From assembly GCF_954871325.1 (NCBI RefSeq), contig NC_088777.1, forward strand, positions 6,177,366 through 6,241,365: 64,000 bases of DNA, given 5' to 3'. Source of the DNA: Gordionus sp. m RMFG-2023. Its lineage: Eukaryota; Nematomorpha; Gordioida; Chordodea; Parachordodidae. The notes under the pieces were generated by a model, which made no database searches, was not told the DNA's origin, and worked only from the letters and a program-made list of their open reading frames with translations. A program made the translations under genes and the position numbers. Positions 1 through 11,734 of this stretch are shown here, piece by piece; position 1 is the stretch's first letter, and the number at the start of each line of letters is the position of its first letter.

Positions 1-388
<388 letters not shown>

Positions 389-739
389 ATATTTTAAGAG
401 AAATTTGTATTATAATTATTAAATTTGATTAAACTTAAATTGGAAATATTTTATTTTTCCTTGTTTTTCGATCATAAGTTGTTACTTACAGGTTGGATAG
501 CTTTTATAGAATTCTTGCACGGTAATTTTTTTTACATTTAATATTTCATAAATTTTAAGAAAAACCCTCGAATCAAAGAATGCTTATAATGGAATTAAAT
601 TGAGAAATTTTATCAAGGAATATCACAAAATTTATGTTTTTTTTTGGAAAATCCTGTTTTTTCTTACCATAGAAAAAATAATATAGCAAAACTTTTGATT
701 TATAAAAGAAATTTCATTATTTTTAATATATCTTTGTCT

Positions 740-1010
740 AGATATATTCATTTAAATAGAAATATTCACATAGAAAAAAAAATTAATATTTTAATTATAA
801 ATTTTTTTTTGAATTAAAATTAAATTCTCCTTTTTTTGTGAATAAATCTGTCAACCCTGATTATAAATCTCATTTAAAGCTCTTTAATATTTAAATTATG
901 TTGTAAATAATTTTATCACAACATAAACATTACATGCAACCCTGGTATATCATTATATTAATTAAATTTAATTTTATAAAAATTATTGCTAGATTATGAT
1001 TAAAATATTA
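740..1010 (+). repeat. Dispersed repeat, copy 1 of 2
   Basis: About 270 bp is closely similar, in the same orientation, to 30147-30400. Shared blocks include CTGTCAACCCTGATTATAAA and ACATTACATGCAACC followed by GTATAT. No terminal inverted repeats or coding frame were found, so the type of repeat is unknown. It could be a TE relic or an old duplication. Confidence 0.65.
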
Positions 1011-1034
1011 CCATTGAACTCTTTGACACAGTTC

Positions 1035-2115
1035 CTTGCCGAAAATTCACAAGAATCCAGTATCCCAGCCCACCAAGCTTTCTTCCTAGTGAAGAACTTC
1101 CTTCTAATTCTGAGAATTTTATATACACTCCGATCGTAATAAATTTATCAATATGATATCAACCTCGCTTCGCATGAGATAGATTAAACGACTAACAGAA
1201 GATATGCTCAATATTAAATTTGAAGACCTATCTTGGTTACAGGATACCTTACTAACCAAATCCGGTGGCATTGGCATAAGGTAGCCCTCCCTACTTTCGT
1301 CGTTGAGCCCATCATACATACACTAGTAAAACATCCTGACCCTTGTTTTTGTAAGCAATTGATCTGGAAGTCTTTATCATTAGTCGATCCTCCTTCATTG
1401 GTACTACAGAAGGACTGGGATAAGCTTTTAGATGGCAACTCCGTTGCATACCTAAGATCGAGGAGCCAATTCGAGGACCATTCTCTATTTTTCTCCATTT
1501 CCGCAGATAGCGGTTACGAATTTCGGCTTTCCTTTCGCGAAACCTTGACCAGCGCCTAAAAAATGATGAATTATGTCATGCCATCGATCTTAGACTTAAT
1601 TATGATGGTGATACCATATCACTGTATCCTCTGTCAAACATCAGCGAACTCCAAAGGCTGTCATTCTTTGCATTGCAAGCGCTGTAGAGGCAGATTCATT
1701 AGGCATTCAAAATGCAATGATACTATTGCCAGGGTCTTGAAGTCTGCTGGTACCCAGTCAATCGAGCCTATTGGCCTTACAATTCCGATGGTAAGCGGGA
1801 TGATGGTTCTACCATGATCCTTTGGAAAAATGTGGAATTCTCATGTATGGATTCTCTTGTCTCTTCCAATATAAACAGGTATGCTCTACTGGACTTAGAA
1901 AACCAATAAATTAGCTAAATATTAGACGCTACCTCCCAACTATACATTCCTACCACTAATCGCCACTACTTTTGTTCGGCTCTCAAGCCCTAGCTTTCTT
2001 TAAATACCTGGAAAACGGGATCTCTGCTAGGATCGAAGATTCAACGAGGGATCTACCTACTTCAAAGGTTAGCCTTAAAGATAATAAAGTGCAATTATCT
2101 CAGCTATACTCTCAA
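1035..2115 (+). pseudogene. Animal-type reverse transcriptase, C-terminal region, decayed
   Basis: This stretch is clearly richer in GC than its surroundings and carries decayed coding sequence on the plus strand in shifting frames. Near 1080-1130 it reads AFFLVKNFLLILRILYTLRS. Near 1205-1285 it reads DMLNIKFEDLSWLQDTLL followed by TKSGGIGIR, like the (V/A)xLGGLGIR segment that follows the RT domain of some animal retroelements. At 1563-1817 there is HSLHCKRCRGRFIRHSKCND followed by IARVLKSAG. Near 1790-1830 it reads NSDGKRDDGSTMI, matching the common DGKRPDG pattern. A decayed tail runs to about 2115. The catalytic RT core is absent, and frameshifts and stops are frequent. Recognition is from memory of the conserved pattern; the exact family is not assigned. 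The ORFs at 1233-1559 and 1563-1817 are pieces of this relic. Confidence 0.75.
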
Positions 2116-2569
2116 TGATCAGAACCCCCTGATTGAACATCCTGTGCATAGGATGGCCTTATTTATTTTTCTTATAATTATAACGTTGATGCTAAAAAGA
2201 AAAATTGGATCTTAATAGACAAAAGACAACAAAAATTAATGACTTTATATATCTCTGATTTACTAATATTATATTTTTCTCCATTAATTGTGATTTAATA
2301 TTATCAATTAATTACTGATTTATCCTCTATGTAGCTATATTCAATCTCATTTACGTTATATTTCAATTAATAAATTATTATACTTAAAAACCCCATTGTC
2401 ACGCCTAACTTGATGATATCATATTGTTTCTTTTTCTTAAAAAAATTATATTCTTCAAAGAATTCCTTTAAATCTTTTAATAATTCCGATTATTTGTGAT
2501 TCCTTTAAAAATTACATTTCCATGTCAATTTATCAAAACTTTCAATCGCATAACACTTTTTATTGAACT

Positions 2570-2870
2570 TCTATTGCTAATGTTTATCGTGAGTGGATTT
2601 AATAGCGAAAGTTTTATTACCTCCACATTAATGAATACTATTCTCTAAAAAAATATCGATAAATTAATATGGTGAATATTTTTATAGCGAAATCCTTATC
2701 GCGTAGTCTTTTAAATACATTGAGGCGAAATTTCTATTGTGAATCAATAATCCCAAATATTTTTATCGCGAAGAAAATTGAGCGAAAACTATTTCGCGAT
2801 ATATATATTGCGAAAATATAATAACGAATTTTATCGGAGGTCATTATCGCGATAATTTTTACTAGTAACT
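2570..2870. repeat. Cluster of TATCGCGA / GCGAAA motifs, possible MITE
   Basis: In about 300 bp the motifs GCGAAA, ATCGCGA and TTCGCGAT occur about ten times on both strands. Examples are near 2697, 2770, 2799 and 2848. Such GC islands in AT-rich DNA are typical of subterminal repeats of cut-and-paste elements, but no clean ends or target duplication were found. The flanks 2116-2570 and 2870-3686 show nothing else recognisable. Confidence 0.4.
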
Positions 2871-3688
2871 ATTTTTTTGAAACATTTATTTTTAATGATC
2901 ATATTAATTGAATTATAATTTTTTTAAAATAGATATCAGATTGATTTAACGACTTTTTAATATTTTGACCTTCAAAATTTAAAAAATCATTTAATGAGGG
3001 TTAATTTTTTTAGATGTATATAAAATTATTATTGGAATGTATTTTTTAGCTAATTCTGTCCTATTTTTTTATTCGAAGTTTTATAATATACACACAAGGA
3101 CTCAGGTTTTATTAATATATTAATCATTAAATTAATTATTTAAACTTATCCTTACAGGCGAATTTATATTTGGGTTGCGCCAATAATTATTGTCTGATGA
3201 GTACTTAATATTTATAAATTATAAATCATTTTTGCCAGTCACTTACCAAAAACATAGTTATAAACTAAATTCTATAACATTACTCATTATATATTGTCTT
3301 TATAGAATTTAGAATGGCGAATCAAAAATAAATTGTATCTAAGTGAAATAAGGGTTTTCTCAATTCAAAATACTTTTAAATTTTATTATTTTACGATCTG
3401 TGTCATCTTCTCTTTTCTATATTTGTATTTTCAAAAAATTTGATAGGAATCTAATATAATATTATAGAGCCGCCTTAAGCTTGTAGTTTGACAAACTTTG
3501 GCAGGTACTTTTTTAAAGCTTAAGACAATATTTAATACTTGTTTATGTAGGTTTGAACTTCAACATATAATTTTTTTCCTTTAATTATTCAAAAAAACTA
3601 CTTATGCAATTACTGAATTCACAAATAATAAATTTGCTAATTAAAAATTTTAATTTACTCAGAATTAAATTTCTCAGAAAATATATTA

Positions 3689-4085
3689 CAAGGTTTCCCA
3701 TTCAAAAAAGGAAAAGTCCCAATCAAAAGGAAAAGTTTCAGTCATAAAAGGAGAAGGGTCAATCAAAAAAGGAAAAGGTCCAAACAAAAAAGGTAAATGG
3801 TCAATCAAAAAAGGAAAATTCCCATTCAAAAAAGGAAAATCGTAATTTTTTATAATTTTTTAAAAAAATTATAAATTTTTTAATTTTTCTTAAATTTTTA
3901 TTTATTTTTGTCATTCCTTCTTATTTTATTTATAACTTTTTCCTATTTCTTTACTTTATTTGTATCTTTTCTCAATTTTTTTTCAACTCATTTTTGATAA
4001 TTCTTTTAAGTATATTTTATTTTCACTAAATTTTTGGCAGACAACTTTTTTATTATAATTTTTTGCATATTAAATTATTTAAATA
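3689..4085. repeat. Left terminal inverted repeat of the IS630-like element
   Basis: The arm begins with CAAGGTTTCCCATTCAAAAA just inside TA and carries about six tandem subterminal units of roughly 18-24 bp ending in AAAAGGAAAA. These are followed by an AT-rich block matching the right arm in inverted orientation. Such repeats are candidate transposase-binding sites; this is inference. Confidence 0.75.
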
Positions 4086-4169
4086 CAATTACTATAATAT
4101 AGTAAGAAAAAAAATTTATATTAATCTCAAATAATTTCTCCCCATATACATTTTGGAATATAGGTCTCC

Positions 4170-5070
4170 ATATTTCTAAAATAAATTTTGGCATTTTCCT
4201 CAGATATTCCTCTTTCTCCATGCTATGAAACGAATTATTTCTTCCTCGTTACTAGAATTTTTATATCTGACAAAATCCTTCCATTGAAAAAACACATTCT
4301 CAATAGGATTAAGATACGGACTGTAGGGTGGCATTTCAATGTATGTCCTTTTCTTTCTATCGATTCTCTAATTGAATGATTGTGATGAAATGGAACATTA
4401 TAAATCACAAAAATCATATTAATCATGTTACATTCTTTAAAATGATTTAATATTTCATTTATAAAGTTGCTAAAATATATAGCATTGCAAGGGCCATCAA
4501 GAACTCGAATCTAAATATTCCTGCAATTATGAGAGCCGCAAGGATAGTATAATTTATTGTCTTTATCTCTTGAACATTTTTAATTGCCTTTTTATTTGTT
4601 TGATATAATCGCCTCAATGATTTTTAAAACCCGCTCTCATTGATAAATATAAATTTTTCTTTCATATATGCTACATCTACAAACCAATTCGAGTATTCTT
4701 TGCGATCTATATTTGATTCGAAGTTGTATCTAAATCCTGAGAGTAACCTTGATACCGTATTTTTTGATATTTCCACATCATATCTTTCTTTAATCATCTC
4801 ACATAACCCTTTTAAGGATAAAGTGCAATCCAAATTTTTACAATTTAATATATATTCTTCCTGCTCTTGATTTAATTTCTTGCGTGCAAGTGAACCACCT
4901 TTGGGCAAGCTATATTTTATTCCATTTTTAAGATGAGAGTATTTAATATTTGTCACTGTCTTATAGCTTACTTTAAAACATGATACTATATTTTTGATAC
5001 TATGCTTTTTTAAAGCGTGAATTATTAGAGCTTTTGTTTCACTTCTAATATTTTTTATCCCTTTTACCAT
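4170..5070 (-). pseudogene. IS630/Tc1-mariner transposase, decayed
   Basis: The start is at 5070. The first 148 codons are open and encode an N-terminal helix-turn-helix region (ETKALIIHALKKHSIKNIV, then VSYKTVTNIK), a KGGSLARKKL linker and a second HTH-like region (CTLSLKGLCEMIKERYDVEI). The reading ends with FIFINESGF. In this family the last motif normally reads (I/V)DE(S/A)GF and carries the first catalytic Asp; here it is Asn. Downstream the frame is broken, but YNVPFHHN (about 4400) and YIEMPPYSPYLNPIENVF (about 4283-4345) are readable. The latter holds the catalytic Glu. The second catalytic Asp position appears as Tyr. Two missing acidic residues plus the frameshifts argue for an inactive enzyme. 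The family is known for TA targeting, which the element ends confirm. Confidence 0.85.
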
Positions 5071-5329
5071 ATCTTCATAATTTTATTTTTTAAAACAAAA
5101 AAAATTCTTTTTAAAGTATATACTCAACAAATGGAAGTGAAAAATGACTAAAATCGTTTAGATTATAACATTTACCTCATTTTACGTTTAATTTTTCATA
5201 AATCAAAATAGTTAAAGGATAATTACAAAAAAATTATTTACTTGCTAAAAAGTATAAATGCGTCTTGAATAAATTAAAAATTTTAAAAATATAAGAATTT
5301 TAAAATGATCATATTTTATTAATTTACAA

Positions 5330-5670
5330 AAACTTATTTATTATAACTAAACGATTAATTTAATATTGTAATTATAAATATGTATAAAAAATTGTCTGTC
5401 AAAAAAATAATATTATTTAGAATTATCAAAAATGAGAAGAAAAAAAATTGAGAAAAAATGTAGTAAGAAAAATAAATTGAGAAAAGATACAAATAAAGTA
5501 AAGAAATCGCAAAAATTTAGAAATAAAATAAGAATGAATGACAAAAATAATTAAAAATTTAAGAAAAATTGTGAAAAAAAATATGATTTTCCTTTTTTTG
5601 AATGGGAATTTTCTTTTTTAAATTAACCTTTTTTGATTGTACCTTTTCCTTTTTTTAATGGAAAATTCTG
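5330..5670. repeat. Right terminal inverted repeat of the IS630-like element
   Basis: This is the inverted counterpart of 3689-4085. It has fewer TTTTCCTTTTTTT-type units at the outer end and ends in TTCTG before the TA at 5671. Its inner part also matches 6420-6560 in direct orientation. Confidence 0.75.
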
Positions 5671-5737
5671 TATGTTGAGGGCCTGACAGTCATACCAATC
5701 AAGACAAAAATAAATAATTCCAATCTAAAAATATTTA

Positions 5738-6130
5738 AAAGATTATTTGATACCTATATCGAAATTATGTGATGATAAAAATATTACTGACCCCCCGAGA
5801 CCTAGATCAACCCTTTATAAGTGATTATTATTATTACAATAAAAAAATATTTTTATTAGCTTTTATTTGATACCCATATCAAAAAAAATTATTTTTTACA
5901 CCCACACCCCCCCCCCCCCTTCCCCTTACCCAGACCAAGTCATACCCATCCAGACCATTAATGAAGACTTTCAGTCAAACTATATTAAAATTAGCTATTA
6001 TTTGATACCCATATCGATATTTTCTGTTGATAAAAATATTTCTGACCCCCCAAGACCTGGACCCGCCCATTATGGGAGAGAGATTGATTTCCAGTTGAAT
6101 ATTGATTAGCTATCAATTTATACCCTATAT
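5738..6130. repeat. Tandem repeat, about 3 units of 125-130 bp
   Basis: Units begin near 5745, 5865 and 5998 with TATTTGATACCCATATC. Units 1 and 3 also share GATAAAAATATT followed by CTGACCCCCC and AGACCTGGACCC-like text. The middle unit has a C homopolymer near 5908-5920. No long gene-like ORF is present. Confidence 0.7.
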
Positions 6131-6301
6131 TAGACATATATTATTTTTAAGGCCAAAAAAAACAACGAAAATTAATGAATAACAATAAAATTAAAAGATG
6201 AAAAGAACCCGCGAAAAACCCTTTTTAAAATAAGATTCATCTATATCATGGTTCAAACGTGATAATGCCGAATAGTTCTTTATCTTTTAAAAAATTGAAA
6301 T

Positions 6302-6361
6302 TTTAAAGGGATCCTTTTAAATCCCGTGAATATCCCGGATAGTTATGATCCCTTTAAAAAA
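6302..6361. repeat. Short inverted repeat TTTTAAAGGGATC
   Basis: TTTTAAAGGGATCC on the left and GATCCCTTTAAAAA on the right form a hairpin-capable pair with about 30 bp between the arms. It may be a small foldback remnant. No coding sequence was seen around it. Confidence 0.4.
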
Positions 6362-6419
6362 TACGACATATTTATGATGAAAAAAAAACATAAAGAATAG
6401 TTAAAAAAATAAACCTAAA

Positions 6420-6560
6420 TTTATAAATTATTTTTAAAAATACAAAAGAATTGTCAAAAATGCGAAGAAATAAATTAAGAAAACAAATAAAGTAAAGAAA
6501 TCGCAAAAAGTTAGAAATAAAATAAGAAGGAATGACAAAAATAAATAAAAATTATAACTT
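6420..6560. repeat. Fragment of IS630-element terminal repeat
   Basis: About 140 bp, including AAATAAAGTAAAGAAATCGC and AATAAAATAAGAAGGAATGA, matches the inner part of the right arm at 5400-5560 in the same orientation. No transposase or second arm follows, so this is a truncated relic of the same family. Confidence 0.7.
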
Positions 6561-6917
6561 AGAAACTAAACCTAGTCATTTATATCATATAAATTTGATT
6601 AAGATATTGGCTAAAATATGAGAAATTTTTAACAATTTCCCTCCTTTTTTTGGGGAATTTTGAATTTTATTTTTCTAGAAAAATTCTCATTTCAAGGGAT
6701 ATTATCACAAATCCATTATTATAATATATTCATATTTGTTAATAGAAGCTCCTGGTAAGAATATATTGCTCAATATTTTTTTTATTATTTTATAAATATA
6801 TATTTTTAATTTAATTTTGATTTTTTAAAAATATTTATGAATTTCTCGCTAAAATATAATTTATAGTATAATATTAGAATTTTTTAATATTACTATTATA
6901 AATTATGTTATATTTAT

Positions 6918-7229
6918 CAGAGACCCAGGTTGGGAGTGTTTTAAATTTTAATAATATACCCTCGCCTGGCCTTTAAAATAATTTTTTTTTCAAAATTCCC
7001 GGGCCTGGCCATATATTTTAAAATCAAATATTTTAAATCGCCATTAATAATTATAAAAAATTAATATAATATATTTTAAAAAAATCCTCTCGGGCGGGGA
7101 AAAATAAAACCTAAGCAGGGCTATGCCGAATTTTTAAAAAAAAATAAATACCAGACTGGAAAGGGCAGAAATTTTTTTTAAAGAAAATATGGACATAGAC
7201 GGTGCAAATGGTACCTCTGCATGCCTCTG
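6918..7229. mobile_element. GGCCCGG-type hAT-like MITE, old copy
   Basis: The element is about 310 bp, begins CAGAGACCCAGG and ends with an inverted CAGAGGCATGC. Internally it has degenerate GCCTGGCC and CCCGGGCCTGGCC tracts separated by AT-rich spacers. Its right part reads, on the minus strand, GGTACCATTTGCACC, matching the left end of the element at 23272. The flanks ATATTTAT and ATATTCTG agree at only five of eight positions, so the exact boundaries are uncertain. Confidence 0.45.
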
Positions 7230-7859
7230 ATATTCTGAAACAAATGTCACTTTCTATTTGTTATTCTTTAAAATAGATAATAAAAAAACGAATTATAGAA
7301 TGTTATCAATAGCAAGTTAAAAAAATGTGGCTTTTTCCATCAATGTGTTTAACCTTTTATCACAGCGATGCAGAGTTTTTACCCTAAAATAAAAGACTTT
7401 GATCATTAATTAAAAATAGGCCTATCAAAATCAGTATTAATTGTTAATCATTGCGAAGATTACGAATATGAATTAAATGTTAGATTTTAATATAATAAAT
7501 TAGAATAAAATTTTGAAAAATAATAAATTTAAAATCATGTGAATTATTCCTTAATTTTTAAAAATATATGAACACATTAATTGTTTTCTAAAGCTCCTAA
7601 GAATAAATTTTTTTTGCAATAATTCAAGCTGAGGCTTATCAATTTTAAGCTCTTATAATTACCTCTATTATACAACAAACATATTATAATTTAACTATAT
7701 TAATCTATGAAAGGTATAAAAACGTCGTCAAAAAACCAAAGTATATTATATATTATTCAATAATCTCTAAAGGATGATAAAACATTTTTTAACAATAATT
7801 ATATTTTATTTAACATGAGATGATATATTATTATTTAATAACCTCAATTTTGAATAACA

Positions 7860-8935
7860 TATCTCTATTTTTGGAAACTGTAACAATTCCTCTATTAGTT
7901 TGAATCATTTTAGTCTCCAATATCTGATTCATCTAATAAATCTAATATTTATATGTTATTCACCTAAAATTTTAAAATCTTCTATCAAATTTTTTCTCGG
8001 TCCAATATTATTATTTATTTCTGAAGGTGTTAACCATCTTTATATCGACTTATCTTTTATCTCTAATCAATACAAACATTTATTTTGTATTCTCCGTATC
8101 CTCACACACCTCTCTACAACTTATTTATCCGCGATCAAATCCTACATCCAAAATCTTTGCGATTAAATTTCAATCCCAAAAGCAGTGGTATTTTTATTTT
8201 TACGCTATCATATATATTACTCATGCCAATAAATCTCAAAAATTTATTAATCATATTTCCAAATCTGCCCTTAATCGGCATTGCTATATATCATACTATG
8301 ATCTTTTTTCGTGATAGTGTCCCTAATAATATTCTCATAAACTTTATTTATATCTTCCTCTGTAACCCTCCTATCTTCTTATTTAGTCTAGGTATATGGC
8401 TCTTTTTAGCTATTTCATTCATCATCATTATGTTATTAATCTCTTATTACTTTCACCTTTCGTTCCTTACAAGGAACCAATATATAATATATCCTATTTT
8501 CATATTGACACTCATATATATAATGAGGTATTTAATTTTTTCATCTAGATATTTCCGATCTTTACAAATATCTAATAAATCTTGATAGACTCCTATATCG
8601 CCAAATCTCTTTACACTATGATATTTTTCTCTTTCACTTATTCCAATAACCTTCAAATCTGCAGCCATTACGATTATCTTTTATGCAGATTTAGGTATCA
8701 TATTTAATTTCCTGAATACTTCTATATCACTTTTTAAACATCTTAGTGGAACATAGGCACACAACATTCATTCAATACAATCATCATAGGTTAAATCTAA
8801 CGGCCATTATTTTTACATTTTCTTATATAAATTTGATGACAAATTTCTTAAATTCCTTTCTTAGTGCTCAATCAATTTATTCTTGAACTCAGCTGCAATA
8901 TTTACCTTCCTATTTTTCAATAATTTAGATTAACT
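7860..8935 (-). pseudogene. Decayed ORF of unknown function
   Basis: The minus strand carries a long reading with protein-like composition broken by stops and frameshifts. From about 8890 downward it reads NIAAEFKNKLIEH, later LDLTYDDCIE, stop, MLCAYVPLRCLKSDIEVFRK followed by LNMIPKSA, stop, and then (8668-8453) MAADLKVIGISEREKYHSVK followed by RFGDIGVYQDLLDICKDRK. Segments from LDLTYDDCIE to the last of these lie in one frame, so two in-frame stops break one former protein. Further pieces are EEDINKVYENIIRDTITKKD (about 8350-8290), MPIKGRFGNMINKFLRFIGM (about 8283-8224) and TNRGIVTVSKNRDMLFKIEV (about 7905-7860). I do not recognise the family; a TE-encoded protein is possible. The plus-strand ORF at 8085-8585 looks like its shadow. 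Confidence 0.5.
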
Positions 8936-8940
8936 TTAAT

Positions 8941-9171
8941 TCAAACCAGTTAGAGTTATAATATTAAATACTCAAATCTACCATCAAGTGAACTCTCGTA
9001 CATTTAACGTTACCATTTTTTATTTTGTTGCTCTCAATTATTTAATATATATTAATGCCCTTCCTAAATTAACTTCTACAACTATTTCTAAGGCCAAAGA
9101 TAATACTCTATCCCAGAACATCACTAGAAACCTTTTAACCTATATTAATCATCCAAATCAAGATTTTGCAG
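8941..9171 (+). pseudogene. Possible signal-peptide exon, no ATG
   Basis: An open frame (8940-9187) encodes NVTIFYFVALNYLIYINALP followed by the Thr/Ser/Asn-rich stretch KLTSTTISKAKDNTLSQN. This resembles a secretion signal followed by a mucin-like segment. The frame lacks an ATG: the nearest start-like codon is GTG at 8988, and upstream is a stop at 8937. It could end in phase 1 at 9171 with a GC donor, the same phase as the micro-exons downstream. It may be a decayed first exon or chance. From 9190 to 10330 nothing else is recognisable. Confidence 0.25.
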
Positions 9172-10330
9172 GCTTGAAAATAACATGATTAAAAGAAACT
9201 GTTTATAATAATTTATGAAATCAAAATATTGTTTACCTTTTACAATAATTATTAATAATGTAATTCAATTATAATATAAAAATAAAATACCTAAAATTTT
9301 CCCACAGGTAATGGTACGATCAAATTTCCTAGATATTCAAGTATATCATTAAATAAAAACATTCACATACTTAACTAAATGAATTTACGATTGTTGATCG
9401 ATAAGAACATTTCAAAATAGAAAAAATTGGAAATACAGTCTTATTATACTATAATAAACATTTAGCATTTTATGTCTTCACATTCCTAGTTTCTGTTTAC
9501 TATTTTTTTAGAGATCTTTTTTTAAAATCTTTATCCTTTTGTTCTCCTAAATTATATTTTTATATTTATAGTTTATCAATTTTTTTTTTGAAAAAAAATT
9601 TTATATGCCTTTTCATTTTTATAATTATATCATATTAGTATTATTTATTCAAATAAAAAATAATAGTAGGAAAAAAGTGATAGAAATTATCATTTAGTTA
9701 ATACTAATTCATAAGCTCTTTTTATATGGTTCCACAGAATATCTTTCTGTTTTCGCACATAATGATTGCTAGTTTTTATTAGATAAAAAAAATATTATCT
9801 TTTGAAACATTAAAAATATAATATATAATAGAAACTTGACATTTTAACTAAAATCTTATAAATATATATATGAAGGTCCAGATCTCGGATATAAAAACTT
9901 CAATAAGATAAGTGACATTCCACGAGAGCAGAATAAAATTATTACTAAAATTTGATTAAAGTTGTGTTGTATATGGTAAGGAAGATTAATTTTGGCAATG
10001 TATTTAGAATATAAAAATTATTAAACATCTTATTGCACATTTTCAGGTAAAATACAACAATGTTTTTAATTTAAGAAATTATATTTAGAGAATAGGCAGA
10101 TTTCCGATGGGGAGGTAAATTTCCTGCCTTTCCACCCATCCATTGGTGCACCGTGTAGTCGATTGTTTATATATACGTAACAGTATATTGTACTAAGATA
10201 TTTTTGAATAAGGACATTTCTCTATGTTATATTGAAATAAAAGTCCTTATAATATATTATTAAAATGAAAGTCAACATATTACCTAAACCACAGGAAAAA
10301 TTCTCAATTTTTTTGAAATTTTTATTACAG

Positions 10331-10354
10331 TAAAGTCTATAACTAAACCTCCAG
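10331..10354 (+). CDS. Micro-exon, 24 nt (VKSITKPP)
   Basis: Acceptor TTTATTACAG precedes and donor GTATAC follows. Read in phase 1 it gives VKSITKPP if the preceding exon ends in G. The downstream intron starts with the family-typical CCATTATG and TGATAAAT. This is the leftmost clear unit; a decayed neighbour lies at about 10271-10293. Confidence 0.5.
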
Positions 10355-11363
10355 GTATACCATTATGTTTTGATAAATCTATCAACTTGTTTAAAATTAT
10401 TAGTTTGATTGGAATAAAATTATTTAAAATTGTTTCTGCGCTTATTATATTTATCTTGTAATTTTTGTAGTTATCAGCAGAGCCGTGACTAAGGGAAGTC
10501 ATGTGAATGGGCAGCTCTCATAGAATTTAATCCCTAAACATGGTCTTTGTTGTTTTTTTGCCTCATGAAATGGTCTCTATTTTTAAAAAAATAATTTTTA
10601 TTTAATTAACCATTTAATTTAAATGAAAAAAAGCAATTGAAACTTCTAAAGGAATTCAATTTTAATATGGCTGAGTGATTTTATCTCAGTGTAAGGATTT
10701 AGGGGAACGGCAGATATTTCTTTTATCGTAGTACCAAGAGTATAATGTCTTAAATATAATTTTTAAGTTAATAATAATAATATAGTTTTTTTTAAGTAAA
10801 AATTAAAATTTCTTTTTTTTTTAAATGTAATTTTGCTTTTTTTTATATATAACAAAATATCGCCTCAGAACTAATAAAAAAAATAAACTATTTTGAAAAA
10901 ATAGTAATTTAAAGAAGCATATTGAAATAACAAAATCTTTGTGAATCATCAAGTTGAGTTTAATCGATAGTATTTGAAATTTTTATTTAATTTATAACCC
11001 TTCTTTTGGTCTGGTTTTACTATAATAACTGATGCTACAGAAGTACCTTTAGTGCAATGTTCCTTCATCTGCCAAAAATTTAAAAATTATAAGATCAATA
11101 CCAAAATATGCACAATACACATCACCTTAAATTCAAAATGAAGTCATATCTATTTTTTTGTATATATCCATAATTTATTACATTTAAAAGTTTTCAATAA
11201 AAATAATATAATTTTTTTTTATGAGTGTCTGACTATTTGTTTTATATGAAAAAATATTATACCTTCCATCCCAAATAAACACTGAAAATTACTAGCTATG
11301 CCTGATTATTAGAACAAATTTTACATATTTATAATGTACCTCAATTGTAAAAATAATTCACAG

Positions 11364-11411
11364 TTAGTACAACCACATCCACCGCAACAACCGAAGAACC
11401 TAATCATTCAG
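11364..11411 (+). CDS. Micro-exon, 48 nt (Thr-rich, ends EEPNHS)
   Basis: Acceptor AATTCACAG, donor GTATAT. Phase-1 reading is VSTTTSTATTEEPNHS, a mucin-like Thr/Ser stretch. The exon and its upstream intron (about 11200-11363) are a tandem duplicate of the unit ending at 11791. Its 3' end TAATCATTCAG is identical to that copy. Confidence 0.65.
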
Positions 11412-11734
11412 GTATATTATTATATGCATTAATATATAGTTGATCTGAGATATTTTATAACAATAATTTATTATTCTATATTTTGATGGTGAAAGTCATA
11501 AATATTTTTAATAAAAATAATATAAATTTTTTTTTATGAGTGTCTGACTACTTGTTTTAAATAAATAAATATTATACCTTCCCTCCCAAACCGTCCCACC
11601 TAATTATACCTTCCCTCCCAAACAAAACCCCCTACCCACCTAAAAATTACTAGCTATGCCTGGCTATTAGGATTTTTTTTAGATATTTATAATGTACCTC
11701 AATTGTAAAATATAATATTAAAATTTTATCACAG

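Larger units (their letters stand above)
3689..5670 (-). mobile_element. IS630/Tc1-mariner-like element with long inverted repeats
   Basis: The element is about 1.98 kb and flanked by TA on both sides (3687-3688 and 5671-5672), the target duplication expected of this superfamily. Its two ends are inverted copies of each other over roughly 350-400 bp (about 3689-4085 and 5330-5670). The outermost part of each arm contains repeated units of the type CCATTCAAAAAAGGAAAA, about six on the left and three or four on the right. Inside the arms, the block containing GTCATTC, TTCTTATTTTATTT and CTTTACTTTATTTGTATC is shared in inverted orientation. The minus-strand transposase lies between the arms. The element is decayed and probably non-autonomous. 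A fragment of the right arm recurs at 6420-6560. Confidence 0.85.

Noticed and set aside
1214-1498. A 94-codon minus-strand ORF
   Set aside because: It is antisense to the reverse-transcriptase relic, which has recognisable motifs on the plus strand.
8085-8585. A 166-codon plus-strand ORF, very hydrophobic
   Set aside because: It lies opposite a minus-strand reading with better protein composition. Its Ile/Leu/Phe/Tyr-rich text is what the complement of purine-rich coding DNA gives.
10271-10293. A further micro-exon ending CCTAAACCACAG
   Set aside because: Its length is 23 nt and the donor reads GA. It is probably a decayed unit, but too poor to list as an exon.
10284-10502. A 72-codon minus-strand ORF
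   Set aside because: It has no recognisable domain and overlaps the plus-strand micro-exon at 10331 and its typical intron text.
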